Under the pieces are notes generated by a model that was given only the letters and a program-made list of their open reading frames with translations, was not told where the DNA came from and made no database searches. Shown here one piece after another: positions 1 through 10,651 of a stretch of 64,000 bases of DNA. Origin of the DNA: Calcarisporiella thermophila CBS 279.70 (lineage: Eukaryota > Calcarisporiellomycota). The position numbers and the translations under genes were made by a program. Numbering within the stretch: position 1 is the first letter of the stretch; the number at the start of each line of letters is the position of its first letter. Location: contig NW_027192222.1 in assembly GCF_041956535.1 (NCBI RefSeq), positions 62,001 through 126,000 of the forward strand, given 5' to 3'.

Positions 1-872
<872 letters not shown>

Positions 873-1043
873 GAAACGATATCGAAAATCCTTGGAGATC
901 TATGAGATCTAAGACTTGCATGCGCGAGATAATATTCCTTTGAAGCTCAAAAAAAGACCTTGTTGTGACTGCTAGAGGCTTAGAGCAACTTTGAAATTCG
1001 ACACCAAGTGGATTGAAGGGTAGCGAAGGACATCACAACGGCA

Positions 1044-2174
1044 ATGTCGTCCAAACCAAAACCGAGCAAAGAGGAGGTTCGGCGACTATTTTCGCAAACA
1101 CGTAACACACGCCAAGAGAGAATTAATTCTCCTCTCGCACGCTACGATGCTCTCGGTAAACTCTCATGTATTGTGTGCAACTGCGTGATTAAGAATGAAG
1201 CAATCTGGAGTGCCCATTTGGGGAGCAAGCAACACAAGGAAAATTTTGCCGCTCTAAAGGATGCAAAAGAAAAACTGGTAAAACAGACTAAAACGGGAGA
1301 AAAAAGGAGACAGGAAGAGGAAGATCGGGTAAGAGGAGACGGAATGCGGGAGGATGAATTGAATGGCAAGAAGAGGATTAAAGTAAATGAGGAAATAGAA
1401 ACGCAGAATGAGGTGATGCCCGAGCAGAAGAAATCGGAAGAGGAAATAGAAGAGGAGGAGAAGGAAGGCTCGCTACCTGCTGACTTCTTTGATGCTCAGG
1501 ATGCTAGAACAAATACAGCCGCTCCGCATGAGGAAGAAGATGAAAATGCACCCACGCTGCCAGCTGATTTCTTCGATGTGCCACCGTCCAAAACCTCCGA
1601 GGCCCCAACTGAGAATCGAGAGGATGCCATTTCAAAACTTCCTACCGACTTCTTCGACTCGACCAAAAAACCTGCCGCCTCCGTTCCTTCCTCCGCCAAT
1701 ACCAAGGCTCTTGAAGAGCTCGAGAAAAAGGTTATTCAAGAGGGATATGAGCTATTCAAGAAAGAAATAGCGGCAGAAGAAACTCAAACTGCTGCTGCTG
1801 AGCCTCCGACAGCTGGACCTCCGACAGCTGGACCTCCGACTGCTGAACTGGGGGACGAGGACGACTTTTTGCGCGATCGCGACGAGGCACAAGCGTTCCA
1901 ACAGGATGTGCTAAGGGATCGTCTCATGCACCTGAAACAAGCCCGTCAAGTGGGACAACCGAAATCCTATGCCGAGCTCAAATTGGAGAGAAACATGTAC
2001 TATGACGAACAAACGGAGGAAGAGGTGGAGGAGGTTGCAAATGCGACGCGAATGATGGTCGCCAATTTGAATCGTCGGAAAAAGGGGGATAAGGAGGAGG
2101 AGGAAGAAGAGGAAAGCAGTATGGATGAAGAGGAGTATGAAGAGTTGATGGATTGGAGAGTGAGAACATTATGA
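1044..2174 (+). CDS. ZNF830: ZNF830 (CCDC16)-like zinc-finger protein
   Basis: A 376-aa, single-exon, very acidic and lysine-rich protein. A matrin/U1-type C2H2 finger occupies residues 42-64 (C42, C45, H58, H64), directly after a conserved basic N terminus. Long charged coiled-coil-like stretches follow, and then DEDDFLRDRDEAQAFQ about two thirds along, which resembles the conserved C-terminal block of ZNF830. In other eukaryotes this family is nuclear and linked to pre-mRNA splicing and genome stability; a splicing role here is inferred from the family. Three copies of an LPxDFFD motif lie near residues 144, 172 and 199. A short PPTAG repeat at about 1800-1845 is a nucleotide tandem repeat. 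The start is the first ATG of the open frame, divergent from NUDT21. Confidence 0.85.
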   Translation: MSSKPKPSKEEVRRLFSQTRNTRQERINSPLARYDALGKLSCIVCNCVIKNEAIWSAHLGSKQHKENFAALKDAKEKLVKQTKTGEKRRQEEEDRVRGDGMREDELNGKKRIKVNEEIETQNEVMPEQKKSEEEIEEEEKEGSLPADFFDAQDARTNTAAPHEEEDENAPTLPADFFDVPPSKTSEAPTENREDAISKLPTDFFDSTKKPAASVPSSANTKALEELEKKVIQEGYELFKKEIAAEETQTAAAEPPTAGPPTAGPPTAELGDEDDFLRDRDEAQAFQQDVLRDRLMHLKQARQVGQPKSYAELKLERNMYYDEQTEEEVEEVANATRMMVANLNRRKKGDKEEEEEEESSMDEEEYEELMDWRVRTL

Positions 2175-2690
2175 GCCTTTTTGTAAATTTTCCTGTTTTT
2201 ATTGTTCAATAACCTCCTTTTGTTTTTTCCTTCTAATGCACTATACCTCAAACCTACAAAAACACAACGACCTCATAAAAATACCTGCTAGACTTTCACA
2301 CCGACTTTCACTTTCATTTTACAGAAAACTCCTTGGCCTATCTGTACGAAAACAGATCTGGCTCAAATAACCCATACGAGCCACTTTGTATCATTGCGAG
2401 AGTACCATTAAAAGGAACTCTGTGATGTTCTTCTTAGGCATTTGGGTATTGATCGGACTAGAGATGGAAGCATGTCTCTCTGGTGCCCATGCATCTACAG
2501 GGTTTATTCACTTGGAGATTGTTTCTCGGGAAAAATCAGAGAGCCCGAAATGGCTATTTTTTTCTTTCGAACCACTATGCATATTCAATAATACAAAGAA
2601 AATAAACTTGAGCAAAACTGCTCTTCAGATGCCTTTTCTCAAACAATACTTTATTGGATATATAAACGCAAAATTAAACACTTGCCACCG
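2175..2690. other. Intergenic, convergent ZNF830 / MFS transporter 1
   Basis: 516 bp between two converging stop codons. AT-rich, with several AATAAA-like polyadenylation words on both strands (for example around 2590-2610). Open frames here are short and have no recognisable content. No RNA gene seen. Confidence 0.6.
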
Positions 2691-4070
2691 CTATTCCTCA
2701 ATGGGCTCTATGCTCCCCTCTTCTCTTGTTGCAATCTCTTCTCTCTTCCGCCTCAGAATCAGGTTTCCACGCCAATGCACCACTCCCCACACTCCAAGCA
2801 TGATCACCACCAATATCACCTCGTAGGGGAGTAGCGATTCTCGTCCCAGCGTCTGCGCCAAGAATCCCCCAAGCCAGTTCAACACGGCAGACCCCGTGCA
2901 CGACAGTGCCGCCACAAATCCGATGGCCGTTGTTTGAAGTCGTGGAGGCAAATAGTCTGCAAGACATGAGACCGTAGTGGGTAAAATGGGTCCGAGCCCG
3001 AATCCGACTAGAAACAACCCAATGCCTAGCGCTGGTTCGACTTTTCCAAACCACACGATAATGAGGCCGGCCAGCGTTAGCAACAAGGAGCCATAGACGA
3101 GGCGCATTTTCCCGATCCGCTCCGCAAAAAAGCCGAGAACGAGGCGCCCAACCGTCATCCCGAGCCAGTACATGCTGACAAGCCAACCGGAAATATACTC
3201 GGAATGTTGCCGGGAGAGCAGCAGGCTGTACGTCCAACTCCCCATGGCAACCTCAGCCCCCACATAAATAAAACACAGCACGCTACATAGCCATACGATG
3301 CCAACCCGTAGCGTAAGGATGGTTACATTTCCGGTCTCGCGCGCCTCTGCTTCCTCTGCCCCTTTCTCTTCACCCGTGATAGCGTAATCGGCTGGTAATG
3401 AGCGAAACACAGTCAGCACTCCGATCAGTGGCAAAGCGCTCACGCCACACAGTACAAAGTACACACGGTACCAGGGTAACCCTGCTTGCACGGTGCAGGC
3501 GGTGGCGATCAACGGGCCGATCCACGCTCCCACCCCATAAAGCGCGTGTAGGTAGTTGAGCAGTGCGGCGTTGTTTGGAAAGCGTACAATGTATGCGTTA
3601 TAGCCCGCATCGATTCCGGCGACGGCAATGCCGGTCACGATCATCATAGAGAGGAGGGCCGGGAAAGGAGGCCCAAATCCATTCACCAGGACCGCGATCA
3701 CATACAGCACATTGACACCGGCTAGGTAGACTCGGATCCCAATTTTTTCAATGATCCAGCCCGCGGAAAAGGCCGAGATCAAATACCCAATGAGGTTGAA
3801 AATGAACACCAGGGCAACGTGCACGTCGTCCACCCCATAGTGCTGCTTCATGGCTGGGAGCAAAACGCCAGGCGTACCGTCGTTAATACCCACCAAAACA
3901 AGCCCGAGATAAGAAACGCCAATCGATGTCCACCACCACCAGGGCCATTTGGGCAATGAAAGCATGGGTTTTTGTACAATGTCTTTGGAAAGCGGCTGAG
4001 GAAGGGTGGCTTGAGGTATGGAGGGGGCAGTAGAGGCAATCGCATCCCCTGTGGCTAGGGATCCAGCCAT
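2691..4070 (-). CDS. MFS transporter, tandem paralogue 1
   Basis: A 459-aa major facilitator superfamily membrane protein with about 12 hydrophobic segments. The first begins after a WPWWWWTSIGVSYLGL block near residue 45. An NDGTPGVLLPAMKQHYGVDD motif and a charged loop (TGEEKGAEEAEARETGN) near the middle separate the two six-helix halves. It resembles the FucP/BSC6-like fungal MFS group; the substrate cannot be read from sequence. The C-terminal tail is charged and cytoplasmic (RRKREEIATREEG). The ATG at 4070 is used because the frame upstream has no other ATG. It lies in tandem, same strand, with its paralogue at 4604-6010. No introns seen. Confidence 0.88.
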   Translation of the reverse strand: MAGSLATGDAIASTAPSIPQATLPQPLSKDIVQKPMLSLPKWPWWWWTSIGVSYLGLVLVGINDGTPGVLLPAMKQHYGVDDVHVALVFIFNLIGYLISAFSAGWIIEKIGIRVYLAGVNVLYVIAVLVNGFGPPFPALLSMMIVTGIAVAGIDAGYNAYIVRFPNNAALLNYLHALYGVGAWIGPLIATACTVQAGLPWYRVYFVLCGVSALPLIGVLTVFRSLPADYAITGEEKGAEEAEARETGNVTILTLRVGIVWLCSVLCFIYVGAEVAMGSWTYSLLLSRQHSEYISGWLVSMYWLGMTVGRLVLGFFAERIGKMRLVYGSLLLTLAGLIIVWFGKVEPALGIGLFLVGFGLGPILPTTVSCLADYLPPRLQTTAIGFVAALSCTGSAVLNWLGGFLAQTLGRESLLPYEVILVVIMLGVWGVVHWRGNLILRRKREEIATREEGSIEPIEE

Positions 4071-4603
4071 GATGGTAACGTAAGATAAGTAAAGAGTGGA
4101 TTGTTCTAGCAACACAAGAGTCGGCGAACGTGATGTTCACATTTATTTATATGGCAGACACTTTTTTGGACATAGGATGAGGTGTGTCATTTGAGAATAT
4201 AAATTTCCATATTTGCATAAAAAAATAATTTCCTCCTCCAGTTGTTTTTCCATAAAAGTATATTACCCTACGTGATTAAATATAAGGGATGATATCGAAG
4301 GAAGAAAAGATATAATAACTCCAAGACAGGCGCTTTAAGGGCAAAATTTTTTCAAACTAGTCCCATTGAGAAAGAAATAAAGTCCCACTTGGTTGATTTT
4401 TGGAAAGGTCAAAGAACAAAACTCCTTTCCGCTTCAAATATCCCATGTAATAGACCAGATAAACGGGAGATGGGTTCGGGTGTATAGAGTATCTTGTCTA
4501 CAAAAAGGTGGTGGGTATTTCACTGCACCTCTGGCCTGGAGAAATCGATCGCAGCAAATCCATGGGAGGCTGATGCGAAGAGAGGCAGGCCGCTCCGCCA
4601 AAA
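4071..4603. promoter_or_regulatory. Upstream region of MFS transporter 1 / 3' side of transporter 2
   Basis: 533 bp holding the 5' flank of the first transporter. The sequence changes from very AT-rich (4140-4400) to mixed near the stop of the second transporter. No conserved site was recognised beyond generic AT-rich stretches. Confidence 0.4.
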
Positions 4604-6010
4604 TCAGCATTGCTCCCCTGCATTTTCCGCGGTTCTCTCTCCTTGCCTGCTCGCCGCCTCCTCCTCCTCCTTCTTCCGCTTCAGAAGTAAGTTTCCACGC
4701 CAGTGCACCACTCCCCACACTCCAAGCATGATCACCACCAATATCACCTCGTAGGGGAGCAGCGACTCTCGCCCCAGCGTCTGCGCCAAGAATCCCCCAA
4801 ACCAGTTCAACACCGCTGACCCTACGCACGAAAACGCCGCCACAAACCCGATCGCCGTGGTCTGGATCCGCGTGGGCAAATAGTCTGTCAGGCACGAGAT
4901 GGCCGTAGGAAACACGGGCCCCAATCCAAATCCAACGATGAACAGCCCGATTCCCAGCGCGGGCTCCACTCTTCCGAACCAAACAATGAAGAGGCCGGCC
5001 AAAGTGAGGGTCAAGGAGCCATAGATCAATCGCATCTTCCCGACCCGCTCGGCCGCATGGCCCAAAACCACACGCCCCATGGTCAAACCGAGCCAGTAGA
5101 TGCTAACAAGCCAGCCCGAAATGTACTCCGAATGCTGCCGGGAGAGGAGCAAGCTGTAGGACCAATTCCCCATCGCCACCTCCGTCCCAACATAGACGAA
5201 AAACATGAGCCCACAGAGCCATACGATGCCAACTCGAAGCGCCAGCACAATGACGTTGCCCTCTTTCTCTTGCTCCGTCTCCAGACCGGCGGACGCGTCC
5301 TTTTGATCGCCCTTGACCGCAAAGTCGGCGGGCAGGGAGCGAAACACGGTCAGCACGCCGATCAGCGGCAAAGCGCTCACGCCACAAAGCACAAAGTACA
5401 CGCGGTACCAGGGCCATCCTGCCTGCACGGTGCAGGCAGTGGCAATCAAGGGCCCGATCCACGCCCCTACCCCATAAAATGCGTGGAGATAGTTGAGCAG
5501 GACCGTGTTATTGGGAAAGCGCACAATGTAGGCGTTGTATCCAGCGTCAATTCCAGCCACCGCGGCTCCGATCAAAATCATCATGGCTAGCAGCGCAGGA
5601 AAGGGTGGACCGAATCCGTTGACAAGCGTTGCTATCACATACAACACATTGACGCCGCCCAAGAAGATGCGAATACCCACTTTCTCGACGATCCAGCCCG
5701 TCAGGAAGGAAGAGATCAAATAGCCGATGAGATTAAAGATAAACACCAGAGCAATCCGCACATCATCGACGCCGTAGAATTCTTTCATGGGGGGGAGCAG
5801 GACGCCGGGGGTGCCATCATTGGTGCCAATGACGATCAGGCCGAGATAGGACACCGCGATCGAGGTCCACCACCACCAGGGCCATTGGCGCCACGTGGGG
5901 GGGTGGACGAGGGTGGAATCTTGGGTGGACACCTGGGAGAGATCCTGGCTCTCCATGGTCCGGAGAGTGGGCTTTTCGGTATCTGTGGGCGGAGGCGAGA
6001 TCTCGGACAT
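4604..6010 (-). CDS. MFS transporter, tandem paralogue 2
   Basis: A 468-aa MFS transporter, clearly a paralogue of the gene just downstream: the same WPWWWWTSI...NDGTPGVLLP start of the membrane domain, the same FPNN...LLNYLHA...GVGAWIGPLIATACTVQAG block, and the same central charged loop position (KGDQKDASAGLETEQEKEG). The N-terminal 60 residues and C-terminal tail (KRKKEEEEAASRQGERTAENAG) diverge. About 12 membrane segments. The start is the ATG at 6010, since the frame further upstream has no ATG. The two genes are nearly identical in nucleotide sequence over the last membrane helix (about 4690-4800 against 2763-2875), more than elsewhere, which suggests recent exchange. Substrate unknown. 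Confidence 0.88.
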   Translation of the reverse strand: MSEISPPPTDTEKPTLRTMESQDLSQVSTQDSTLVHPPTWRQWPWWWWTSIAVSYLGLIVIGTNDGTPGVLLPPMKEFYGVDDVRIALVFIFNLIGYLISSFLTGWIVEKVGIRIFLGGVNVLYVIATLVNGFGPPFPALLAMMILIGAAVAGIDAGYNAYIVRFPNNTVLLNYLHAFYGVGAWIGPLIATACTVQAGWPWYRVYFVLCGVSALPLIGVLTVFRSLPADFAVKGDQKDASAGLETEQEKEGNVIVLALRVGIVWLCGLMFFVYVGTEVAMGNWSYSLLLSRQHSEYISGWLVSIYWLGLTMGRVVLGHAAERVGKMRLIYGSLTLTLAGLFIVWFGRVEPALGIGLFIVGFGLGPVFPTAISCLTDYLPTRIQTTAIGFVAAFSCVGSAVLNWFGGFLAQTLGRESLLPYEVILVVIMLGVWGVVHWRGNLLLKRKKEEEEAASRQGERTAENAGEQC

Positions 6011-6523
6011 GGAGGGTAAAGAGAATTCAGACACAGCTTAAATAGGAAAATAAATAAATACTAGACAATGGATGGGAGTGGAGAGTGTTCCATGTAAATA
6101 GTGACCTCCCCTCTATATATACAAAAACGTTCTACCACAAACAACCACCGCAAACACTAAACATGGCGTGACAAGCCAAGTATTGTCAAAGATGACTCAA
6201 TGGAATCGTGGAACCCGAGCCGTTCTAGTTGCCAACTCAAGCCGGGAGCGATGGCGCAGCAAGATCTGGGGATCACAGGGTGCTTGGGAAAACTTGCCAA
6301 TGCGACCCTGTGAAACTGGAAAAAACACTAATGACCATTCCAGGGACCGGAAAGGTCTGGCATATTTTTAGAGACTCTAAGGGCAAAACCTGTCATGTTT
6401 TTATTGGGGAAAACATATATAGATAAAAAAAAATCCACCGTTATGTATAAGGAAGAGAGTATAAGCAATGGAAGCATGGGGGGGAAAAAAGTCTCACACA
6501 CAAAGCACAACTAGAATAACACA
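6011..6523. other. Intergenic between GT49 gene and MFS transporter 2
   Basis: 513 bp: promoter side of transporter 2 (6011-6160, TATA-like words near 6110-6125), then sequence with no recognisable gene. Short open frames at 6168-6430 have no family resemblance. Confidence 0.5.
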
Positions 6524-7990
6524 CTAAAGCTCCCGCTCAAGCTGTGCAGCAGCCGATCTAAAGCCTTTAATTTTGCTGCATTCGGCTTTAAGGTTATCCG
6601 CACGGGGGGTGTCCCACTCGCCCGACGCCATGAATGCACGCATGTAGCGCAAACATACCTCCTCACGGAAGTTGTCGTAAAGCTTGCGATTATATTTCCT
6701 CTACAGTAGCAGGAGGGGGGGGGGGAGAGAGATGAGTTAGCCAGGGTGCAAATACCGTCACTCATCAGGAGGGAGGGGGGGAAGCTTACCTCCTTCTTAC
6801 GACTGCTCTCGGGATACGGATGGGTCTGATGGATCAGAAAATCGTTGGGGAGCACCCAGTAGTCGATGCCGCTCAGGTAGATCTCGTAGAGACAGGCGGC
6901 CTTGTTTGCGCCGTAGCCGACAAAGCGCTCGTCACACCAGGGAGAGCCCTCTTTGCGGTAGATGATGTACGGCTCATAGCTGTACTGGTAGGAGGTGACC
7001 TTGTACGGCTCGGTGCTGTCATACCAGCGGGTATAGTTGGTTGAGCCGTGCCCGCGCCACCAGCTCCGATGGAACATGTCGATCTTGTCGTCGCGCTGGA
7101 TTTTCACCAACTCCTGCTTGGTGGTGGGGAAGGTTTTGTAGTCCATGCCGTCCTCTTGCTCGTTGAACTCGAACGCCGGGACGACGAGAGCGCCCTTTCC
7201 TTCGCGCAGCACCTGCATCAGCTTGGGATCGTTTTGAATGGATTTGCGGAAGTCGGTGCACAGGTGGAAGTCGACATCCAGCATCATCACATAGTTACTG
7301 CGAGCGAAGAATTTGGCCACATTGCGCCACATGTTAAACTGGCGCTCGAAGGGATCGACCACCAGATGGATGTCCACGAATGTCTTCATATGAGGATTCT
7401 CATCGTACATGGCATGGAGGCTCTCGAGGAGCTGATCCTTGCTGTCATCATCCTGGACATGGATTGCGACCGACACTGGGCCTAGAGGGTGGGGGGGGGG
7501 TAAAGAAAAGGAGCCATTAGGATTCATCTGGCGGATGCAGGGGGAAGTAGAGGGCCACAGATCCGGCCATGGAATAGATCAATCTACCTTGATAGTGGGT
7601 CACCAAACGACTGAACACCGTGAACCGATTCGCCGTCACCAGGGTAGCGATGGTGATGTCCTCCTTCTCCGGCACCCGCTCTGCCTTGAAATAGTAGGGG
7701 ATCACTCTGCTGGGGCCCATTGCATCGGAAAATACCTTCGAGAGCATGAATGACTCCGGCATATCCTCCGTCACCCCAAGGGAGTTGGACCACTTGAGCT
7801 GCTGCGGCGATTGCGGGATCGCAAGCAGCTCCTTTGGATTGGGCGGAATGGGTTTAGGTTTTAGGCGGGGCTCTCCCCGGTAGAGTTCAAAGAGGTGATG
7901 GGCGGTGTAGAGGAGCGAGATGACTAGGTAGCCGATGAAGACATACTTTAATAGCTTAGATGCGGACTTGACGAGCTCTGAATCCTTCAT
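6524..7990 (-). CDS. Glycosyltransferase family 49 (LARGE/B4GAT1-like), type II membrane protein
   Basis: Exons 7588-7990, 6790-7481 and 6524-6700 give 423 aa. Residues about 14-36 form a single membrane anchor (KYVFIGYLVISLLYTAHHLF), as expected of a Golgi type II enzyme. The catalytic domain starts with TIATLVTANRFTVFSRLVTHYQG and continues PVSVAIHVQ; the DVD metal-binding motif is at residues 203-205 in MMLDVDFHL. Other GT49 landmarks are FERQFNMWRN, ALVVPAFEF, SYEPYIIYRK, DERFVGYGANK and DFLIHQTHPYPES. The last exon adds YNRKLYDNFR...YMRAFMASGEWDTP. In animals these enzymes add glucuronic acid to matriglycan; fungal substrates are unknown, so only a glycosyltransferase role is claimed. 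Both introns carry long poly-C (coding strand) tracts close to their acceptors. Confidence 0.88.
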
Positions 7991-8541
7991 AATGATGCTC
8001 TGCGTGAATTAGATGAAATGGGGGAGGGAGGAGAAAATATACGGCGGAGGGGGAGAAGAGGGAATGAGAAAGGGGGATGGGGTGGCTTTATAAGATCGAT
8101 GCGCAACAATGAGTATGGAGTAGACGGGGAGGGGGCTAAGTAGATGAATGAGAAAAACGAGTCGTATACAAAGTTCGAATAAATATTTGGGATGAGTGGT
8201 ATACCCGTAGCGAAAGGTTCTGTCTATTTTTTGCTCTGTGCTGGAACACAAATAAAAGGTTCGCAAAAACAGAGCCATTCCTAACCAACTTGGAAATTGA
8301 ACAGCCTGAGGGATAGTTTTGGATAGACGGAGATATTCTCATGGTCGATTTTTACTTTGAGGAAAACAGAAGGGAGAAGAATAAAGAATAAAAAAATGCT
8401 TGAAGAATTGGGTTATATAACTAATGACAACGAAGAGGGGGGGGGGGAGGGACAAGATATAGCTGCAAAGTATAGGAGGCTTACAGGGAAAAAAAAAATA
8501 TGTACACAGTCATGGACAGAGAAAGAAACCAGAAACCCATT
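7991..8541. promoter_or_regulatory. Upstream region of the GT49 gene
   Basis: 550 bp with purine/pyrimidine-skewed stretches (8020-8080) and poly-G tracts near 8440. Apart from being the 5' flank of the GT49 gene, nothing is recognised. Confidence 0.35.
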
Positions 8542-8742
8542 TCATGTAGAGCCGAATGGTTTTTGCACTCGGTGAGGTCTGCTTCGCGGCCGCTGCTGTT
8601 TCCCGATGTCGGCCACGAGCCTGAGGAGCGGGTCGTATTTGAGCCGCAAGAAAAACGCCATTTGCCGAGATTGCCTTCGGGTGGGCGTGGGCGTTTGCGG
8701 GTGGAACTGGTGGGCGTGGAAGGGCAGCTGCGTGGTAGCCAT
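8542..8742 (-). CDS. Small hypothetical protein, 66 aa
   Basis: An ATG-initiated frame with an N-terminal His/Pro/Gln/Thr-rich part and then FFLRLKYDPLLRLVADIGKQ, which could form an amphipathic helix, followed by a basic tail (RPRSRPHRVQKPFGST). The net positive charge and helix would fit a small mitochondrial or nucleic-acid-binding protein, but no family was recognised. The frame overlaps another open frame on the same strand, so it may be spurious. Kept because the helix-plus-basic-tail composition is protein-like and the surroundings otherwise lack a gene. Confidence 0.25.
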   Translation of the reverse strand: MATTQLPFHAHQFHPQTPTPTRRQSRQMAFFLRLKYDPLLRLVADIGKQQRPRSRPHRVQKPFGST

Positions 8743-10651
8743 TGCGGAGAGGCGAGGGGAGGAGGGGGAGTTGGGAATGAGAAGAGGATATGAAGCTGGC
8801 TGCTTAGCAAGAGGAGGAGGAGCCGGGAGAAAGCGAGGTTGAGCAAGGAGTCGATGCGTCAATAAAAAAGTCGGAACGAGACGACCGGCTTCTCCACTCG
8901 AACCTGTGACTTCTCGGCTAGCATGTGGGGCGAGGTCATGGCCAGAATAATCCCGCTCTCTTTTTTTTGTCTCTGATTCTTTTCATGCAACAGCAGAAAC
9001 CAAACGGAAATCAGACTCGCCGCGTATTACCCAGGAAACACCCGCCGGGCCCACGTTTGCCCAGAGCCCAAGCCGGCAAACAAGAGCGAACCTTCTCTGC
9101 CTCTGACAAATGCAGCAACAAACATGCTGCTGCGGGCGGAGGGGGCCAGCCGCTTGGTGAATTTTGCGGCAAACTCAAGCACAACGGGTCAAGGTTTAGG
9201 GGAGATTCACCACAAAATTAAGTGCATTTTCACTCCGCCGTCTGCTGACCCTCTGCCCCCATCCAATCCCCCCGCCATTGCTCACCAGCGCGAAGCTCCC
9301 CTCTGCGCGCCCCCCCCCTTCCCCAATCCTGAGCAGCACCGCCAGCCCAATTTCGGGCATCCCGCATCCGCCTGCACTTCCTTTTCTGCCCCCTCCTGGG
9401 GTGCACGCACCCTGCCTATTCCCTATCGAACGTGCTCGTCCGGATTATTAAGCACATGGCGGAGAGCCGGCCCACCCCTCGCCTTCCTCCTCCTGTATTC
9501 TCGCCCAGTGCATACGGCACAACACAGCCGTTTGACAAGCTTTGTTTTCACTTAAGGCATGACTGCATTTTAATCGTGGATGCAGAAACACGATGGTCCT
9601 CGTTCCTCAGCCGCTTACGCCTTTCCAGGCGAGAGAAGCCGACGAACTGACGTAGCCCATGGGGAGGGTGAGGTTGAGGGAATTATAGTTTTACGGTGGT
9701 TGCGTGTCACGAAGCTTCCTGTATTACTTAATATGCATGTCTGATCTTCGGTCTTAACAAAAGCGTTTTTCCCTATGGGGTTTTAGGAGGGAGAGAAAAT
9801 TTCTCAATGCGAGATTCCATGAATTTCGGGGTATCAAATGGAAAAAACAATGAGCGGGTGGCTTGCAACCCCAGAGGAACCCCATCATTCCTGTACCTTC
9901 CATAGGCGAAAAAAGGGCCTAGTTCTTGCGGAGCCTGCTTGCTTTTTTCCATCAATATCCCCAATTCGAGAATGCAATCGGAGAGGGATCAAAAGCAAAC
10001 TCGAGTCTTTACGAGAACGCGAATTCTTCGCACTGCCGCCAACTCCCCAAATGTTCTCCCCAGTAATTCATATACGTAGCTCTAGAGATTCAGTAAGATT
10101 TTATTTAAGTTGGTAATGTTTGCGGATTAAAAGCCGTGTGTAGAATGGCTGGCGAAGCTGCTGTTCTGAGGTCACTGTCAGGAGAGAATACAATAGAACA
10201 CCGCGTATCACGTAAAATCTCTCCCCAAATAGGGATACTAGAGCCATACTATGCCGCTACTTAATGGTGTAGTTAGAAAATGGCATACTTCTCCCTCTCT
10301 CTGTATTGCTTTTCTTTGTCGTTTACGGAATCTTTCGTCGAGAACTTGGAGGAGAACAGATAACCAGGGCCCCCTTAAGAGGTCATCCGTATTTCTAAGA
10401 GTAGACCAAAAAAAAATCCGGTATCAGTGTGGAATTTGATCCATCAGAGGAGGCTGATATCTTTTATTCAAATGCAATATTAAATAATAAAGTGAGGAAA
10501 CGGGGAATGGTAAACAGACACCCCTCTATGTTTATTGTTGCCTGTCTTTGGTGCTAAATCACGTTGTGCATTCTAATCAACTGGTGTTTTTTATTGTTTG
10601 AAACTTTTCTTCTTCAACAGGAAAAGAATCACTTTTAGTCCATTCTCTAAA
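8743..10651. other. 1.9-kb gene-poor stretch, GC-rich at 8.9-9.6 kb
   Basis: No gene recognised on either strand. From about 8880 to 9640 the base composition is distinctly more GC-rich and C-rich than the flanks and holds several overlapping open frames (for example 9124-9555) whose translations are Pro/Ser-rich and look non-coding. From 9650 the sequence returns to mixed composition. It could hold a non-coding transcript or regulatory DNA; nothing in the sequence decides this. Confidence 0.35.

Noticed and set aside
5057-5590. Plus-strand frame inside MFS transporter 2
   Set aside because: Shadow of a well-supported membrane protein on the other strand.
8896-8950. Possible tRNA (CTCGAACC resembling a T arm)
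   Set aside because: No acceptor, anticodon or D-stem pairing could be found around it.
9124-9555. Long open frame (143 codons) on the plus strand in the GC-rich block
   Set aside because: Pro/Ser-rich, overlapped by several other frames of similar length, no domain, signal peptide or family resemblance; composition explains it.
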